Positions 43,457 through 53,512 of a DNA stretch of 64,000 nt are shown here, piece after piece. The stretch is from positions 49,158 to 113,157 of the forward strand of contig JBMOIP010000008.1 in assembly GCA_049317265.1 (NCBI GenBank), written 5' to 3'. This DNA is from CAIVAT01 sp049317265 (lineage in GTDB: Bacteria; Bacteroidota; Bacteroidia; Bacteroidales; FEN-979). The position numbers and the translations under genes were made by a program. The notes under the pieces are model-generated. The model was given only the letters and a program-made list of their open reading frames with translations. It searched no databases and had not been told where the DNA came from. The first letter of the stretch is position 1, and each line of letters begins with the position of its first letter.

Positions 43457-46400
43457 ATGAAAACCATCATTCGTTTAAGTCACTGTATTTGGTTAGTTCT
43501 TTTAATTGTTTGCCCAACTATTTTTTGTTTTGGTCAAACCTATTCCTTAACTAATAAATTGACCTTCTATGACATGGTTAAAAGTTGTTATGATTCTACT
43601 TCAAATGATTCAGTTAATCAAGAAAACGGGGAAATTGAGGAATTTGTAGAAGAGATGAATCGGATTTGGGCACCTCGGCTGGCGCCGAGTGGAGATTGTA
43701 GAAAAGCAGCCAACGCAATTGTTAATTATGCTCAAACCTATGTCCCGGCTTTAACGAATTATCAGCCAAATTGGAAATGCCTGGGGCCTCATCATAACCC
43801 CATTAACCTCGTTCGTCCACCCAAGGTAGCCTTTCCCAACGTGGCTTCGTCGGGCATTGGTCAAATTCATAGGATAACATTCGATCCGCATTACGGGCAA
43901 AGCAACAATATTGTTTATTGTACATCTAATTTTGGAGGTTTATGGAGAAGCGAAAATAGCGGAGCATCCTGGCAACTGGCAAACACTGATTTTTTACCAA
44001 TGACCAACGTTGCCGATGTTGCAATTAATGCCCAAAATAATCATATGATTTTTATTGCAACTGGATTCTGTGATGTTGGATTTCCAACTGGCTGGGGGCC
44101 AAATTGGGGAATTATTAACCCGTTAACTACTATCGGTATATATCGAAGTAAAGATAATACGGCTTCCTGGGAACCAATCAACAATGGGTTTCTGGATGAC
44201 TTCTTCGATGGTGGTACTGCAAGGCGAATCATTAGCGATCCATCTGATCCGAATTATCTTTTTGTAGCTACATCCAATGGTATATATAGGTCGACAAATG
44301 CAACTTCAGATAATGTGACTTGGGAGAGAGTGTTTACTGGGGTACAAGGCTCCCAAGACCCTGAATTTAGAGGACTTGAATTTAATCCGGAAAATTCAAA
44401 TACTATTTATGCAAGTGGACAAAATGTTTACATTTCCCGGGACAGAGGTAGCAGTTGGTTTGTATTAACCGGGCCTGGTACCAGCCTAAACTGGAATAAT
44501 TTACCGGATAATTTTGTGCCAAATAGAATAAGCATAGCAGTTACACCGGCTGACACCAGCCGACTTTATGCCTGTGTAGAGGGGTCGGTAATAAAAAATT
44601 CAAAAAAATATGAAGCTGTTTATATCTTTTTTGACAGCAGTAACGTTTGGAAAAATAAGTTTTATAATGCTGAATATACTGTGGTAGACAATGGACGATT
44701 TTCTTCCGCGTGGAATACGATTTCAGCATCTCCAATGTACCCTGATGAAGTAGTATTTGGTTGTAGGGACATTTTTCTCGCACGTCCTAACTCTTGGTTA
44801 ACTTTTTCTCGTGTAAGTTATAATCAACTTACCGATGGGATGCATCCAGACATACATGGTATAACATATGAACCACATATTACTAATATTCCCAACATTA
44901 ATCGTCCAAGATTTTTCTGTGGAACCGATGGAGGAGTTACTATTGTGGATTATTGGGGTCAGATTCCATTTAGATTTTTAAATAACGGATTGGAAAATTC
45001 AACTATATGGTCATTTGATGATACCGAATCGAATCAAAATGAAATTTTTATCTCGAATCAGGATAATGGAAACATAGGGTCCTATTATAATAATTTGACC
45101 GACTCCATTGATTGGTATAAATTTACAGGAGGGGATGGATATGGAGTCGGTATTAATAAAATGAATTCTAATTCAATATATTGCAATGTTAATTCTGATC
45201 CAGTTTTCTTTAAGTATTGTGATTATGAAGCAAAAGATTTTTATGATGCTACTGTATTTCCGCTTGATAATTGCGATGGGAACCCAGCGGCCATTCCGGC
45301 AACTCTGCCTATAGTTAACCATCCACGAACAGGGTCTCTTTATTTTGGGTTGTCTGAACTCTATAGACGAGAAATAGATGGTACAGGAAGCGCCATGCCT
45401 TGGCAAAATCTTTGGACTCAGGAGTCAGATCTTTGCGTGACTCAACCAGCATCATCTGCACGTCAAATAACGGAAGCCGTATTTGCTGAATCAAACCCCA
45501 ATTATATATACCTGGTTACGGGAGGTCAAACAAGGCCGGAAATAGGGTCGGTCCTGCCATCTCTTCTATTCCGGTCGACTACCGGCGGATTAACGGATAA
45601 TGTAAATAGTAATCATCCCGTTTTTCATAGTGTCGATTTTCCCGGGAGCGGCACTCCCAGTTTAGAAATTCCAATAATAACCGGCATTGCAGTTGATCCT
45701 ATGGACGAAAATCGATTTTGGATCTCGTTTACCGGGTATAAACAGCATTATAAAGTGTATTATTACAATGGTGATAGTATTAACAATCCCTGGGTTGATG
45801 CTGACCCAGACTCAACATTATCGAACCTGCCTGTAAACGGGATTGTATACCAGGCAGGAACAAATGATCGTCTTTATATCGCGACGGATGCCGGGGTTTA
45901 TGTAAGAAACGGGCCTCAGGGTACTGCTTGGGAAAAATATGGTAATTTCCCTAATGTCAGAGCGGTTGAGTTAAAAATCAATTATTGTGCCAATAAACTC
46001 AGGGTTGCAACTTTTGGAAGAGGTATATGGGAAGGAGATTTGTTGCCATCAACTCAATCATTCGAAAAAGTTGTAAGTGAAAATGAGTCCTGGGATTTCA
46101 GAAGAAATCTTCATGGTGATTTACGAATTAAGAGTGGTGCAACTCTCACCGTTTCGAGTATCGTCAATATGCCCCCCAATAGTAAAGTCATCGTTGAGCC
46201 AGGAGGTGTCTTAACAATTGATGGCGGCACATTTACAAACGCCTGTGGTTCGTTGTGGAAAGGTATTGAACTGTGGGGTAATCATAGTTTAGCTCAAATG
46301 CCGGTCACCAACCAAGGCCATATTCAGATTATAAACGAAGGTAAAATAGAAAATGCCGAAATTGCAATACTTGTTGGTAAGCGACTGGCTGATAACAGCG

Positions 46401-48655
46401 GCTTTGATCCTTCCTTCGCTGGCGGGCTAGCCTGGTCTATTGACGGCAACTTCATCAATAACAAAGTAGCTGTGTTATTTACACCTTATTCTTTTTACAA
46501 CAATTGTCATTTCCGCAACACAGATTTCCTTACGAATGCTGCATTGAATGAATCTGCCCAACCTGATTGTTTTATCAAGGCATATGGTGTTACAAATGTC
46601 AACATCTACGGTTGTACATTTAGGAATACTCGCGGATGGTATGAGGTGGCAGAGTCTGACCGCGGAACTGGTATTTATTGCGACAACGCTAGGGTTTTCA
46701 TGGATGAAGGCTGCCAGGTGAATGAAGTACCTTGCAACCAAGTCATACCGGGATTGTTTGAGAAACTGTATAGAGGTGTTTACTTAATGAACAGTGGTAG
46801 TTTAGCATTTGCCGATATTAGAAATACGAACTTTTACGACAATGCGAGAGGGGTATACATTAGTGGTTCTAGCGGGGCTTCACATTCGAGTATCATCCAA
46901 TGCAATTTCAGGGTGTTGAGACCTTATGAAGATATCGACACCTATGCAATGTATCTGAATGAATGCTCAGGTTATAAAATTGAGGAGAATAGTTTTTATT
47001 CCGAAGGGAGTTATTGCGATGGTATCGGTTTGATTGTCAACAATTCAATTGTAGATGAGCCAGCTGAAATCAACCAAATCTATAGAAACACGTTCACAAA
47101 CCTTCAATATGCAACCATCGCCCAGAACAGGAACAGAAATGCAACCACCGGCGAAGGCCTGTGCTATAAATGTAATAAGTTCTTTGACAATTATTCTGAC
47201 ATCTCGGTAACAAAGGATCCTGAAATACCAGTAACACATAGCTTCGGGATTGCGGTAAATCAAGGAAGAAACAGTCCGACTCCAACTGGACCGGCTGGCA
47301 ATATGTTTGATTACACACCACTATCTTCCCACTGGGATCTGGATAATGGACTTGCATCGTTTAATTACTATTATCATAATGGTACTTTTCCACCTTATAC
47401 AAGGCTACGCCCTGATTACCGTCAGGGGCTCATTACTCCTACTGGACTACCAGTTGCATACATGGAGGCTACAGCCTGTCCACCCAGCAGTTCTGGGAAT
47501 GGAACCAGTGAAGAAGAAATGGATGGAATGGCTTCATCTGCAGAAAAATCTGACAGTATCCAAGAGATATTAGCGATACATGTTGATGGAGGTTCAACCG
47601 AAACCCTTAAAAATGAGGTTGAAACCAGTATTCCCCCGGAAGCTTTGCCTATCCGCGATGAACTTATGGCCTCTACACCCTATTTGTCTGATACCGTCAT
47701 GCAAACTGCTATCGAAAAGGAGGATGTACTTAACAACACAATGATCCGGGATATCATGGTAGCTAACCCACATTCATCCAAGTCGGAGATTTTGATCGAT
47801 CTGCTTGAGAACCGTACCGTTCCAATGCCCGATTACTTGATGGCAGAAATCCTCCAGGGAGAGGATTCTATCAGTGGCAAAGAAAATCTTGAATCAGAGA
47901 AGGCTTTCTGGAATGCAGAACGGAGCAAACATTACCACAACCTCATCCGATATTACCGCAACGATTCTGTCGCTGGGTTAGCCAATGACAGCTTGATTTA
48001 TTTGTTGCAATTGCATAACACTATTGATTCATGGTATGACTTGATTGCAGTATGTTTTCATAAAGGGGAATACCAAACCGGATTGAATTTGTTAAATTCC
48101 ATTCCTGGTTCTTTCTCTCTTAACGAAAATCAGCAGGAAATACACCAATCATTTGTCGATCTTTTTGCTATTCTGAAAAAAGTCGAAACAGATTCTTCAA
48201 GTGTTCTGAATATTGATAGTACAGATATACAAACCCTTGTCTCCGTTTACACTTCAAATCAAGGTCAAGTTAGTGCCTTTGCCCGGAACCTTCTTCTCGC
48301 AGCAGAAAAGACAGTTTACACTGAGCCAATATTTTTACCGGAATCCGGATTAAAATCATCAAAGCGTGGTAAATATCGTGGTGATAAAACCCATTTTGAG
48401 GCAAATCTTTTGAAAGTATATCCCAATCCGGCAAAAACTCATTTTGTAGTGGAATATCATCTAAATGAAATTGCAGAAGGATGCTGTATTGAAATCACGA
48501 ATATCTTGGGCAAAAAATTAAAAAGGATTCCGCTTACCCAAAAAAATGACCAAAAATTGATTCCTGTCGATGGAATGGGTCAAGGAGTCTATTTAGTAAC
48601 CCTTAAGAATCATGGGAAGTCTGTTCAGGAGGCAAAAATAACGCTGATCAGATAA
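43457..48655 (+). CDS. Giant secreted multidomain protein: Asp-box propeller, beta-helix and T9SS type A sorting domain
   Basis: This 1732-residue protein starts with a signal peptide (FCFGQ). A long Asp-box region (about 90-860) with SENSGASWQLAN, SKDNTASWEPI and SRDRGSSWFVL follows, resembling VPS10/sialidase-type propellers. A LRIKSGATLTVSSIVNMPPNSKVIVEPGG segment opens a right-handed beta-helix (about 880-1320). A mostly helical region (about 1380-1640) precedes the sorting domain (VYPNPAKTHFVV ... GVYLVTLKNHG). It is the largest gene in the window and should be a surface or released multidomain protein. Its substrate is unknown. Confidence 0.9.
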   Translation: MKTIIRLSHCIWLVLLIVCPTIFCFGQTYSLTNKLTFYDMVKSCYDSTSNDSVNQENGEIEEFVEEMNRIWAPRLAPSGDCRKAANAIVNYAQTYVPALTNYQPNWKCLGPHHNPINLVRPPKVAFPNVASSGIGQIHRITFDPHYGQSNNIVYCTSNFGGLWRSENSGASWQLANTDFLPMTNVADVAINAQNNHMIFIATGFCDVGFPTGWGPNWGIINPLTTIGIYRSKDNTASWEPINNGFLDDFFDGGTARRIISDPSDPNYLFVATSNGIYRSTNATSDNVTWERVFTGVQGSQDPEFRGLEFNPENSNTIYASGQNVYISRDRGSSWFVLTGPGTSLNWNNLPDNFVPNRISIAVTPADTSRLYACVEGSVIKNSKKYEAVYIFFDSSNVWKNKFYNAEYTVVDNGRFSSAWNTISASPMYPDEVVFGCRDIFLARPNSWLTFSRVSYNQLTDGMHPDIHGITYEPHITNIPNINRPRFFCGTDGGVTIVDYWGQIPFRFLNNGLENSTIWSFDDTESNQNEIFISNQDNGNIGSYYNNLTDSIDWYKFTGGDGYGVGINKMNSNSIYCNVNSDPVFFKYCDYEAKDFYDATVFPLDNCDGNPAAIPATLPIVNHPRTGSLYFGLSELYRREIDGTGSAMPWQNLWTQESDLCVTQPASSARQITEAVFAESNPNYIYLVTGGQTRPEIGSVLPSLLFRSTTGGLTDNVNSNHPVFHSVDFPGSGTPSLEIPIITGIAVDPMDENRFWISFTGYKQHYKVYYYNGDSINNPWVDADPDSTLSNLPVNGIVYQAGTNDRLYIATDAGVYVRNGPQGTAWEKYGNFPNVRAVELKINYCANKLRVATFGRGIWEGDLLPSTQSFEKVVSENESWDFRRNLHGDLRIKSGATLTVSSIVNMPPNSKVIVEPGGVLTIDGGTFTNACGSLWKGIELWGNHSLAQMPVTNQGHIQIINEGKIENAEIAILVGKRLADNSGFDPSFAGGLAWSIDGNFINNKVAVLFTPYSFYNNCHFRNTDFLTNAALNESAQPDCFIKAYGVTNVNIYGCTFRNTRGWYEVAESDRGTGIYCDNARVFMDEGCQVNEVPCNQVIPGLFEKLYRGVYLMNSGSLAFADIRNTNFYDNARGVYISGSSGASHSSIIQCNFRVLRPYEDIDTYAMYLNECSGYKIEENSFYSEGSYCDGIGLIVNNSIVDEPAEINQIYRNTFTNLQYATIAQNRNRNATTGEGLCYKCNKFFDNYSDISVTKDPEIPVTHSFGIAVNQGRNSPTPTGPAGNMFDYTPLSSHWDLDNGLASFNYYYHNGTFPPYTRLRPDYRQGLITPTGLPVAYMEATACPPSSSGNGTSEEEMDGMASSAEKSDSIQEILAIHVDGGSTETLKNEVETSIPPEALPIRDELMASTPYLSDTVMQTAIEKEDVLNNTMIRDIMVANPHSSKSEILIDLLENRTVPMPDYLMAEILQGEDSISGKENLESEKAFWNAERSKHYHNLIRYYRNDSVAGLANDSLIYLLQLHNTIDSWYDLIAVCFHKGEYQTGLNLLNSIPGSFSLNENQQEIHQSFVDLFAILKKVETDSSSVLNIDSTDIQTLVSVYTSNQGQVSAFARNLLLAAEKTVYTEPIFLPESGLKSSKRGKYRGDKTHFEANLLKVYPNPAKTHFVVEYHLNEIAEGCCIEITNILGKKLKRIPLTQKNDQKLIPVDGMGQGVYLVTLKNHGKSVQEAKITLIR

Positions 48656-48723
48656 ATCGATCAAAATGTACAGGATAATACGATACGCATCATTTTTTTG
48701 TTATATATTATCACGAATTCAGA

Positions 48724-50319
48724 ATGAAAAGAGTTATTTATTTCTTTTTTTTATGGTCATTATTTGTGTGCTTTGACCTTTCTTCCCAAGAATGGCATCA
48801 AGTTTATTTTCCCAATAAGCCTAATGGAACCAGCGCTGTTTTTGAATCTTATGATAAAGGATATGTTTTTGGAGGAGATTTTGAAGCTGGAGGAATTCCA
48901 TCTCAAGGTATGATTATTAAGACAGATATAAATGGGGAAATGCTTTGGTATAAAACAATATCACGAGTAAACGATTTCACAAGTATTTGGGATATCAATC
49001 CAACCATTGACCAAGGATTTATCTTGACCGGAGTTACAGGAGAACAAACGAATTGGTTAAATCCATTCATAATGAAGCTCGATGCTTGCGCTCAGCTTCA
49101 ATGGTGCCGGATTTACAATTTACCCAACACAAACCCTGAATGGGGTCAATCTATATGGCAGATTCCTGGAGGATACATTTCTGTCTTTTATGCGTATGGT
49201 GACGACCCTTTAAACGAACGAATATGGTTGTTTCGATTGGATAATGAAGGGGATCTGATTTGGAAGCAGGTATATGCACAAAATGATACAGCAATCCATG
49301 ATGAAAACAGTGTGCGAATGTGTGTTACGGATGATTATCACTTCATCATCAATGGGTATTGCTGGTATCCTGACCCTGGGAGTCCGTCTCCCCAAATCCT
49401 GCGTCCATTCATCATTAAAACTGATAGTGTAGGAACCTTGGACTGGGAACTCCCCTGGGCTGTTGTAAATGGTGAGAATTTTTATGGCGAATCGTACAAT
49501 TCTGTGACTGATACTCATGGGATGATCTATTCATCAGGCAGGCATATCATTATCGGTGGTGCCAACCCGGGAGATAAACCTTGCCTTATTAAAACTGATC
49601 CTATTGGCAACGAGATCAGTTATACTGATTTTTTTCCTAATTCCTCAATGGGGGGAACACATACCATCAACTGGCTTTCTGATTCAACTCTTGTATTAGG
49701 ATATGGATATGATGGGAATGTTGGGGCTATTAAATGTGATCGTAACGGAAACATCCTTACTATAAAACCTATTTTAACCGGCCAACAATTATTCAGCGAT
49801 GCTGTAACGACTTTTGACGACAAGCTTTTATTGGTGGGTGGTTTCTGGGACGGTATTTGGCAGAGCCATGCCTATAAACTCAATTCCAATCTCGATTATG
49901 ACACCATTTACAACCGACCATTTGTATATGACAGTCTATGCCCTCACTCCATTCCATCAGATACCATTCCACTTGGCTGTGTGCTGGTGGGTACAGAAGA
50001 ACTTACTGATCAGGCAGAACGAACCGAAATGTTGGTTTATCCAAATCCGGTGTCCGAAATCCTGCATGTTATTTTGCCGGATCAACTGAAAACAGAGGTG
50101 AAAGCGAAACATTTTAATATAACCACTTTTCGTTCAAGATGGGATAATGTAGACCTGGAGGTTTATAATTTATTCGGAGAAAGAGTATTTTTCCGTAAGA
50201 TTCCTTTTGCTGAGAAGGAAATCGGGATCAATGTATCGGGCTGGCAAAAAGGGATGTACGTGGTAAGATTGGTTTATAACAATACTACTTTAGGAACAAC
50301 CAAGGTTATAAAGAATTAA
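48724..50319 (+). CDS. Secreted SBBP-like repeat protein with T9SS type A sorting domain
   Basis: The 531-residue product has a signal peptide (CFDLSSQ) and repeats with an Ile-x-Lys-Thr-Asp start: IIKTDINGEMLWYKTI, MKLDACAQLQWCRIY, FRLDNEGDLIWKQVY, IIKTDSVGTLDWELPW. These fit SBBP/delta-60-like propeller blades. The sorting domain begins VYPNPVSEILHV and ends KGMYVVRLVYNN...VIKN, with an insertion (~20 residues, FNITTFRSRWDN) not present in the other copies. The gene is 68 bp downstream of the giant protein. Confidence 0.88.
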   Translation: MKRVIYFFFLWSLFVCFDLSSQEWHQVYFPNKPNGTSAVFESYDKGYVFGGDFEAGGIPSQGMIIKTDINGEMLWYKTISRVNDFTSIWDINPTIDQGFILTGVTGEQTNWLNPFIMKLDACAQLQWCRIYNLPNTNPEWGQSIWQIPGGYISVFYAYGDDPLNERIWLFRLDNEGDLIWKQVYAQNDTAIHDENSVRMCVTDDYHFIINGYCWYPDPGSPSPQILRPFIIKTDSVGTLDWELPWAVVNGENFYGESYNSVTDTHGMIYSSGRHIIIGGANPGDKPCLIKTDPIGNEISYTDFFPNSSMGGTHTINWLSDSTLVLGYGYDGNVGAIKCDRNGNILTIKPILTGQQLFSDAVTTFDDKLLLVGGFWDGIWQSHAYKLNSNLDYDTIYNRPFVYDSLCPHSIPSDTIPLGCVLVGTEELTDQAERTEMLVYPNPVSEILHVILPDQLKTEVKAKHFNITTFRSRWDNVDLEVYNLFGERVFFRKIPFAEKEIGINVSGWQKGMYVVRLVYNNTTLGTTKVIKN

Positions 50320-50332
50320 ACTATATGCTCAT

Positions 50333-50389
50333 AATAATTAAGGCTTCGTGCGGTCGAGGAACGAGACCCAGCATGAAGCCTTAATTATT
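50333..50389. terminator. Long hairpin after the SBBP-like gene, terminator or dispersed repeat
   Basis: Arms of 15 bases at 50333-50347 (AATAATTAAGGCTTC) and 50375-50389 (GAAGCCTTAATTATT) pair perfectly. A loop of 27 bases contains a smaller GGTC/GACC stem. A long perfect stem starting 14 bp after the stop codon suggests termination, but the internal conserved-looking arm pattern also suits a dispersed palindromic element. Confidence 0.6.
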
Positions 50390-50404
50390 GTATTCCGTAA
50401 ACGA

Positions 50405-50422
50405 TTGTTATGTTAATAACAA
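50405..50422. promoter_or_regulatory. 18-bp inverted repeat upstream of the Asp-box gene at 50547
   Basis: TTGTTAT-GTTA-ATAACAA here is identical to the site at 39189-39206. It is 125 bp before the ATG at 50547 and close to where the promoter should be. The two Asp-box paralogues may therefore share one regulator. Confidence 0.6.
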
Positions 50423-50546
50423 TCAAAGAATTCCCTTGTTTCCCGTGACATCCTTACCTATATTTGATTGCTTAACGGTTCAGTATTATTTTGACCTTCT
50501 TTTTAAAGTTTCAAGTAAATATATAAACTCACATCCTATTAATACT

Positions 50547-52175
50547 ATGAAAAAAAAACTGGTTTTCCTACTTCATGTTTTTGTTTTTATCACACTTTTT
50601 ACTCATGCTCAATCCTTGCAGAGCTTCTATCAAGAAATGTTCTCAAACTTAACAAGATCCGTATCATTTGGGCAAGACATCATAATGAACAATTTACCGC
50701 TTCAAGACCAAAGGAACCTTGCAATTTGCAGTGCCCCAAATGGATGGCTTTATGCATCGTACAGTTTCGATAGTATTGGGGACCATTACTCTGCTGTTAT
50801 CCGCTCGAAGGATAATGGGTTAACGTGGGCCTTGTTAAAGAATCTAAATTTTAACCAATCGAACCTGAATGTATTAAAACAAGATATTATGGTTTGTGGT
50901 ATAGACTCAACTGATCAGAAATTGTTTTTAACAACAGTTACTCATTATTTTGGTAATAACTATTATTTACTTGAGGTTTTGCGATGCAGTTGTGACCCTT
51001 TTACAATAGATTCAGATATAATCCTGCGACATTCTTCGGCTATACATGATGCCGCTGTTGTCTGTGATTTTCCATTTCAGGCAGTAAATTCTGATCAAAA
51101 TAGTATCGGTGTCATTTATTCTACCTCCGGGGCCAAGGACTCTGTTATTTTTATTTCCTCCAGTGATGGAGGAATGACCTTTAATAATCATCGTGTTTTA
51201 GCAGTAACGACCAAGAAGTTCAATAAAGTTGCTTTGGCTTATGGGGTATCTCCTTCAAAAAATGCTGGCCGATACTTTGCAGTATGGGAAGAAAAACAAG
51301 ACACCTCCTCAAAAAATGGACATATCTATACTTCCCATTCCAATCCCAATTTCAACAGTCCGTTTACAACTGCTGTGCAATTAGATGGTCTTGATCCATC
51401 ATTGACGAACCTCTGCAGAAATCCGGTGATTGCTTGCCAGATTAATGACGTGGATAACGATAGCACTGATCTGAGCGAAGTGATTTTATTTGAAAAATAC
51501 AACTCAAGTTCTGATGACTATGATATTACTGGTATTTATAATAAAAAATCTACGACAAGCACCAATTTCAAGAAATTGATTGTTACTGCAACTTCCCATA
51601 AGGAAATGCAGCCTGATATCGTTTTTAATCCCTATGATGGCAATTTCATGATTACATATTTTGATTCCAATGATCAAAATCTACCCTTGTTTAATAAACA
51701 ATTTAATTTAGACAATCCAGATACTTGGAATTTGGTGACCCTTGGCTATAATGACAGCGGTATTCTGAAATCTCCTTGGCCAAAGGTCTGCATCGACAAT
51801 GGAAATCATATGGCTATAAATGTTTGGACAAAGGAATCAAACACGGGAAATGGGGTTGCCTTGTTTGATGCATCTTATATTCCCGCCACAGGAATTGGGC
51901 AACAGAATCAGGAGAGTAGTTTGTTCATTTCTCTGTCTCCAAATCCTTGTAGTTCAGAAGTGAACGTTAACTTTGGATTGAAAACAAGAGCACTTGTAAA
52001 GCTTTTAATCAGTAATATGGTTGGTCAAATAGTTGGGACTGAACTTGAACAAACCTACGAGCCGGGATTATACCATGTGAAATACGACGTCACCAAATAT
52101 CCATCAGGTATTTATCTATGTTCATTCACGATTGGGTCGGTTACAAAATCACGCAAAATCTCTATCGTTAGGTAA
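50547..52175 (+). CDS. Secreted Asp-box (BNR) repeat protein with T9SS type A sorting domain, paralogue
   Basis: The ATG at 50547 gives a good signal peptide (MKKKLVFLLHVFVFITLFTHAQ); the frame is open upstream to 50388, which adds 53 unlikely residues. Asp boxes are SKDNGLTWALLKN and SSDGGMTFNNHR. It aligns with the protein at 39299 over most of its length, and both have the CRNPVIACQ segment. The sorting domain starts LSPNPCSSEVNV. The 18-bp repeat shared upstream supports a duplication that included the promoter. Confidence 0.9.
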   Translation: MKKKLVFLLHVFVFITLFTHAQSLQSFYQEMFSNLTRSVSFGQDIIMNNLPLQDQRNLAICSAPNGWLYASYSFDSIGDHYSAVIRSKDNGLTWALLKNLNFNQSNLNVLKQDIMVCGIDSTDQKLFLTTVTHYFGNNYYLLEVLRCSCDPFTIDSDIILRHSSAIHDAAVVCDFPFQAVNSDQNSIGVIYSTSGAKDSVIFISSSDGGMTFNNHRVLAVTTKKFNKVALAYGVSPSKNAGRYFAVWEEKQDTSSKNGHIYTSHSNPNFNSPFTTAVQLDGLDPSLTNLCRNPVIACQINDVDNDSTDLSEVILFEKYNSSSDDYDITGIYNKKSTTSTNFKKLIVTATSHKEMQPDIVFNPYDGNFMITYFDSNDQNLPLFNKQFNLDNPDTWNLVTLGYNDSGILKSPWPKVCIDNGNHMAINVWTKESNTGNGVALFDASYIPATGIGQQNQESSLFISLSPNPCSSEVNVNFGLKTRALVKLLISNMVGQIVGTELEQTYEPGLYHVKYDVTKYPSGIYLCSFTIGSVTKSRKISIVR

Positions 52176-52256
52176 TTTTCCCATCCCGATAGCTGATATC
52201 TAGAACTTTAAATTCTAATAATGAATCCACTCCGGAAAGTATTTATTTGCCACAAA

Positions 52257-52332
52257 GTCACAAAGTTTCATCAATAATAAGCAGCAGATATCTGGCACTT
52301 TGTGCGACTTAGTGCCCTGGTGCCTTTGTGAC
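52257..52332. repeat. Palindromic intergenic repeat
   Basis: GTCACAAAG (52257-52265) and CTTTGTGAC (52324-52332) are perfect inverted arms. Further imperfect related units between them (GCACTTTGTGCGACTTAGTG) make this a long hairpin-like unit. It is in the gap between the Asp-box paralogue and a tail-fibre-like gene. Confidence 0.55.
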
Positions 52333-52404
52333 ATTTTCTTGCTTTATGGATTCTCGGATTAGACTCAAATAATAAAATTAAATATTTCTATAAATCCTTA
52401 CCAT

Positions 52405-53496
52405 ATGAAAAACATTAAAACATACATTCTAATCTGTTGTTGTTTATTTGTTGTTACAAATCAAATTCATGCCCAGGTGATTGTAAAACACGGTATACCA
52501 GATAGTAGCAATATTTACGAGGTGGGGAGTAATAACAATGCAAAAATAGGAATTGGATTAACCAATCCAACTTCAAAACTTCAAATAAGGGGATTTCCTG
52601 ATTCTCAAACTCTTTTTGAAATTGATGCTTTTCAAGACGGAGTATCAGGCGCCAAATTTGGTTCTATCGAAAGTTGGAAACTTTTGAATGGAGTATATTA
52701 CGGTATTTTCCAAACGCAAATTCCTCCGATAACGGAATATCAACTTAAAAATTATTTTAAAAACAACATGGGAATTGATGTCCTGGATCCAAAAAATAAA
52801 TTGGACGTTAATGGTATTATCGGCTGTACGGGACCATCTGCAACCGGAATAAATATTTCCAACACCAACCAACCCTTCGTTTTTCAATATTTTTCCACAG
52901 GTGGTTCATTTGGAAATCAAGAGACGGACGCGGAGGTAGATCCGATTTCTGAGGAGTCAGATACTATTATTCGTGCACCCCTTACGATTTATTCCGACGG
53001 TATCAAGGTGGAAAATTATCTTGAGTGTACTTCAATCCTTACAACTCAGGGTTTGAAAATTAAAAGTAACCCCCATATTGGATCTGTTTTTTTGTGCAAT
53101 GATCAGTTTGGTCATGGTGGATGGACAAATCCAAGCATTTTTTCAATTACAGAAGGCCGTGTAGGTATAGGAACCATCAATACTTATACTGATTATAAAC
53201 TCGCTGTGAATGGTAAAGCGATCTGCGAGGAGATGAAGATAAAACTTAAAAGAAATTGGCCCGATTATGTTTTTAACGATGATTATTACCTGCGATCATT
53301 GAATGAGGTTGATAATTATATACATTCCAACAACCATCTTCCGGATATGCCATCAGCAAAAGAGGTTGCTGAAAACGGAATTGATGTCGGTGATATGAAT
53401 GCAAAACTTGTTAAAAAGGTTGAGGAACTTACCTTGTATCTCATATCTTTGGAAAAAGAGATAAATCAATTAAAAGCAAAAATTGCTACTCGGTAA
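52405..53496 (+). CDS. Secreted tail-fibre-like (S74-type C-terminus) protein
   Basis: The 363-residue product has a signal peptide (IHAQ) and opens GIPDSSNIYEVGSNNNAKIGIGLTNPTSKLQI, the repeated Bacteroidota form of tail-fibre-like proteins. It ends in a chaperone-like segment: AVNGKAICEEMKIKLKRNWPDYVF, LPDMPSAKEVAENGIDVGDMNAKLVKKVEELTLYLISLEKEINQLKAKI. The final coiled coil trimerises, as in S74-type domains. No sorting domain is seen. It probably forms a surface fibre. Confidence 0.85.
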   Translation: MKNIKTYILICCCLFVVTNQIHAQVIVKHGIPDSSNIYEVGSNNNAKIGIGLTNPTSKLQIRGFPDSQTLFEIDAFQDGVSGAKFGSIESWKLLNGVYYGIFQTQIPPITEYQLKNYFKNNMGIDVLDPKNKLDVNGIIGCTGPSATGINISNTNQPFVFQYFSTGGSFGNQETDAEVDPISEESDTIIRAPLTIYSDGIKVENYLECTSILTTQGLKIKSNPHIGSVFLCNDQFGHGGWTNPSIFSITEGRVGIGTINTYTDYKLAVNGKAICEEMKIKLKRNWPDYVFNDDYYLRSLNEVDNYIHSNNHLPDMPSAKEVAENGIDVGDMNAKLVKKVEELTLYLISLEKEINQLKAKIATR

Positions 53497-53512
53497 ATTC
53501 ATATTATATGCT

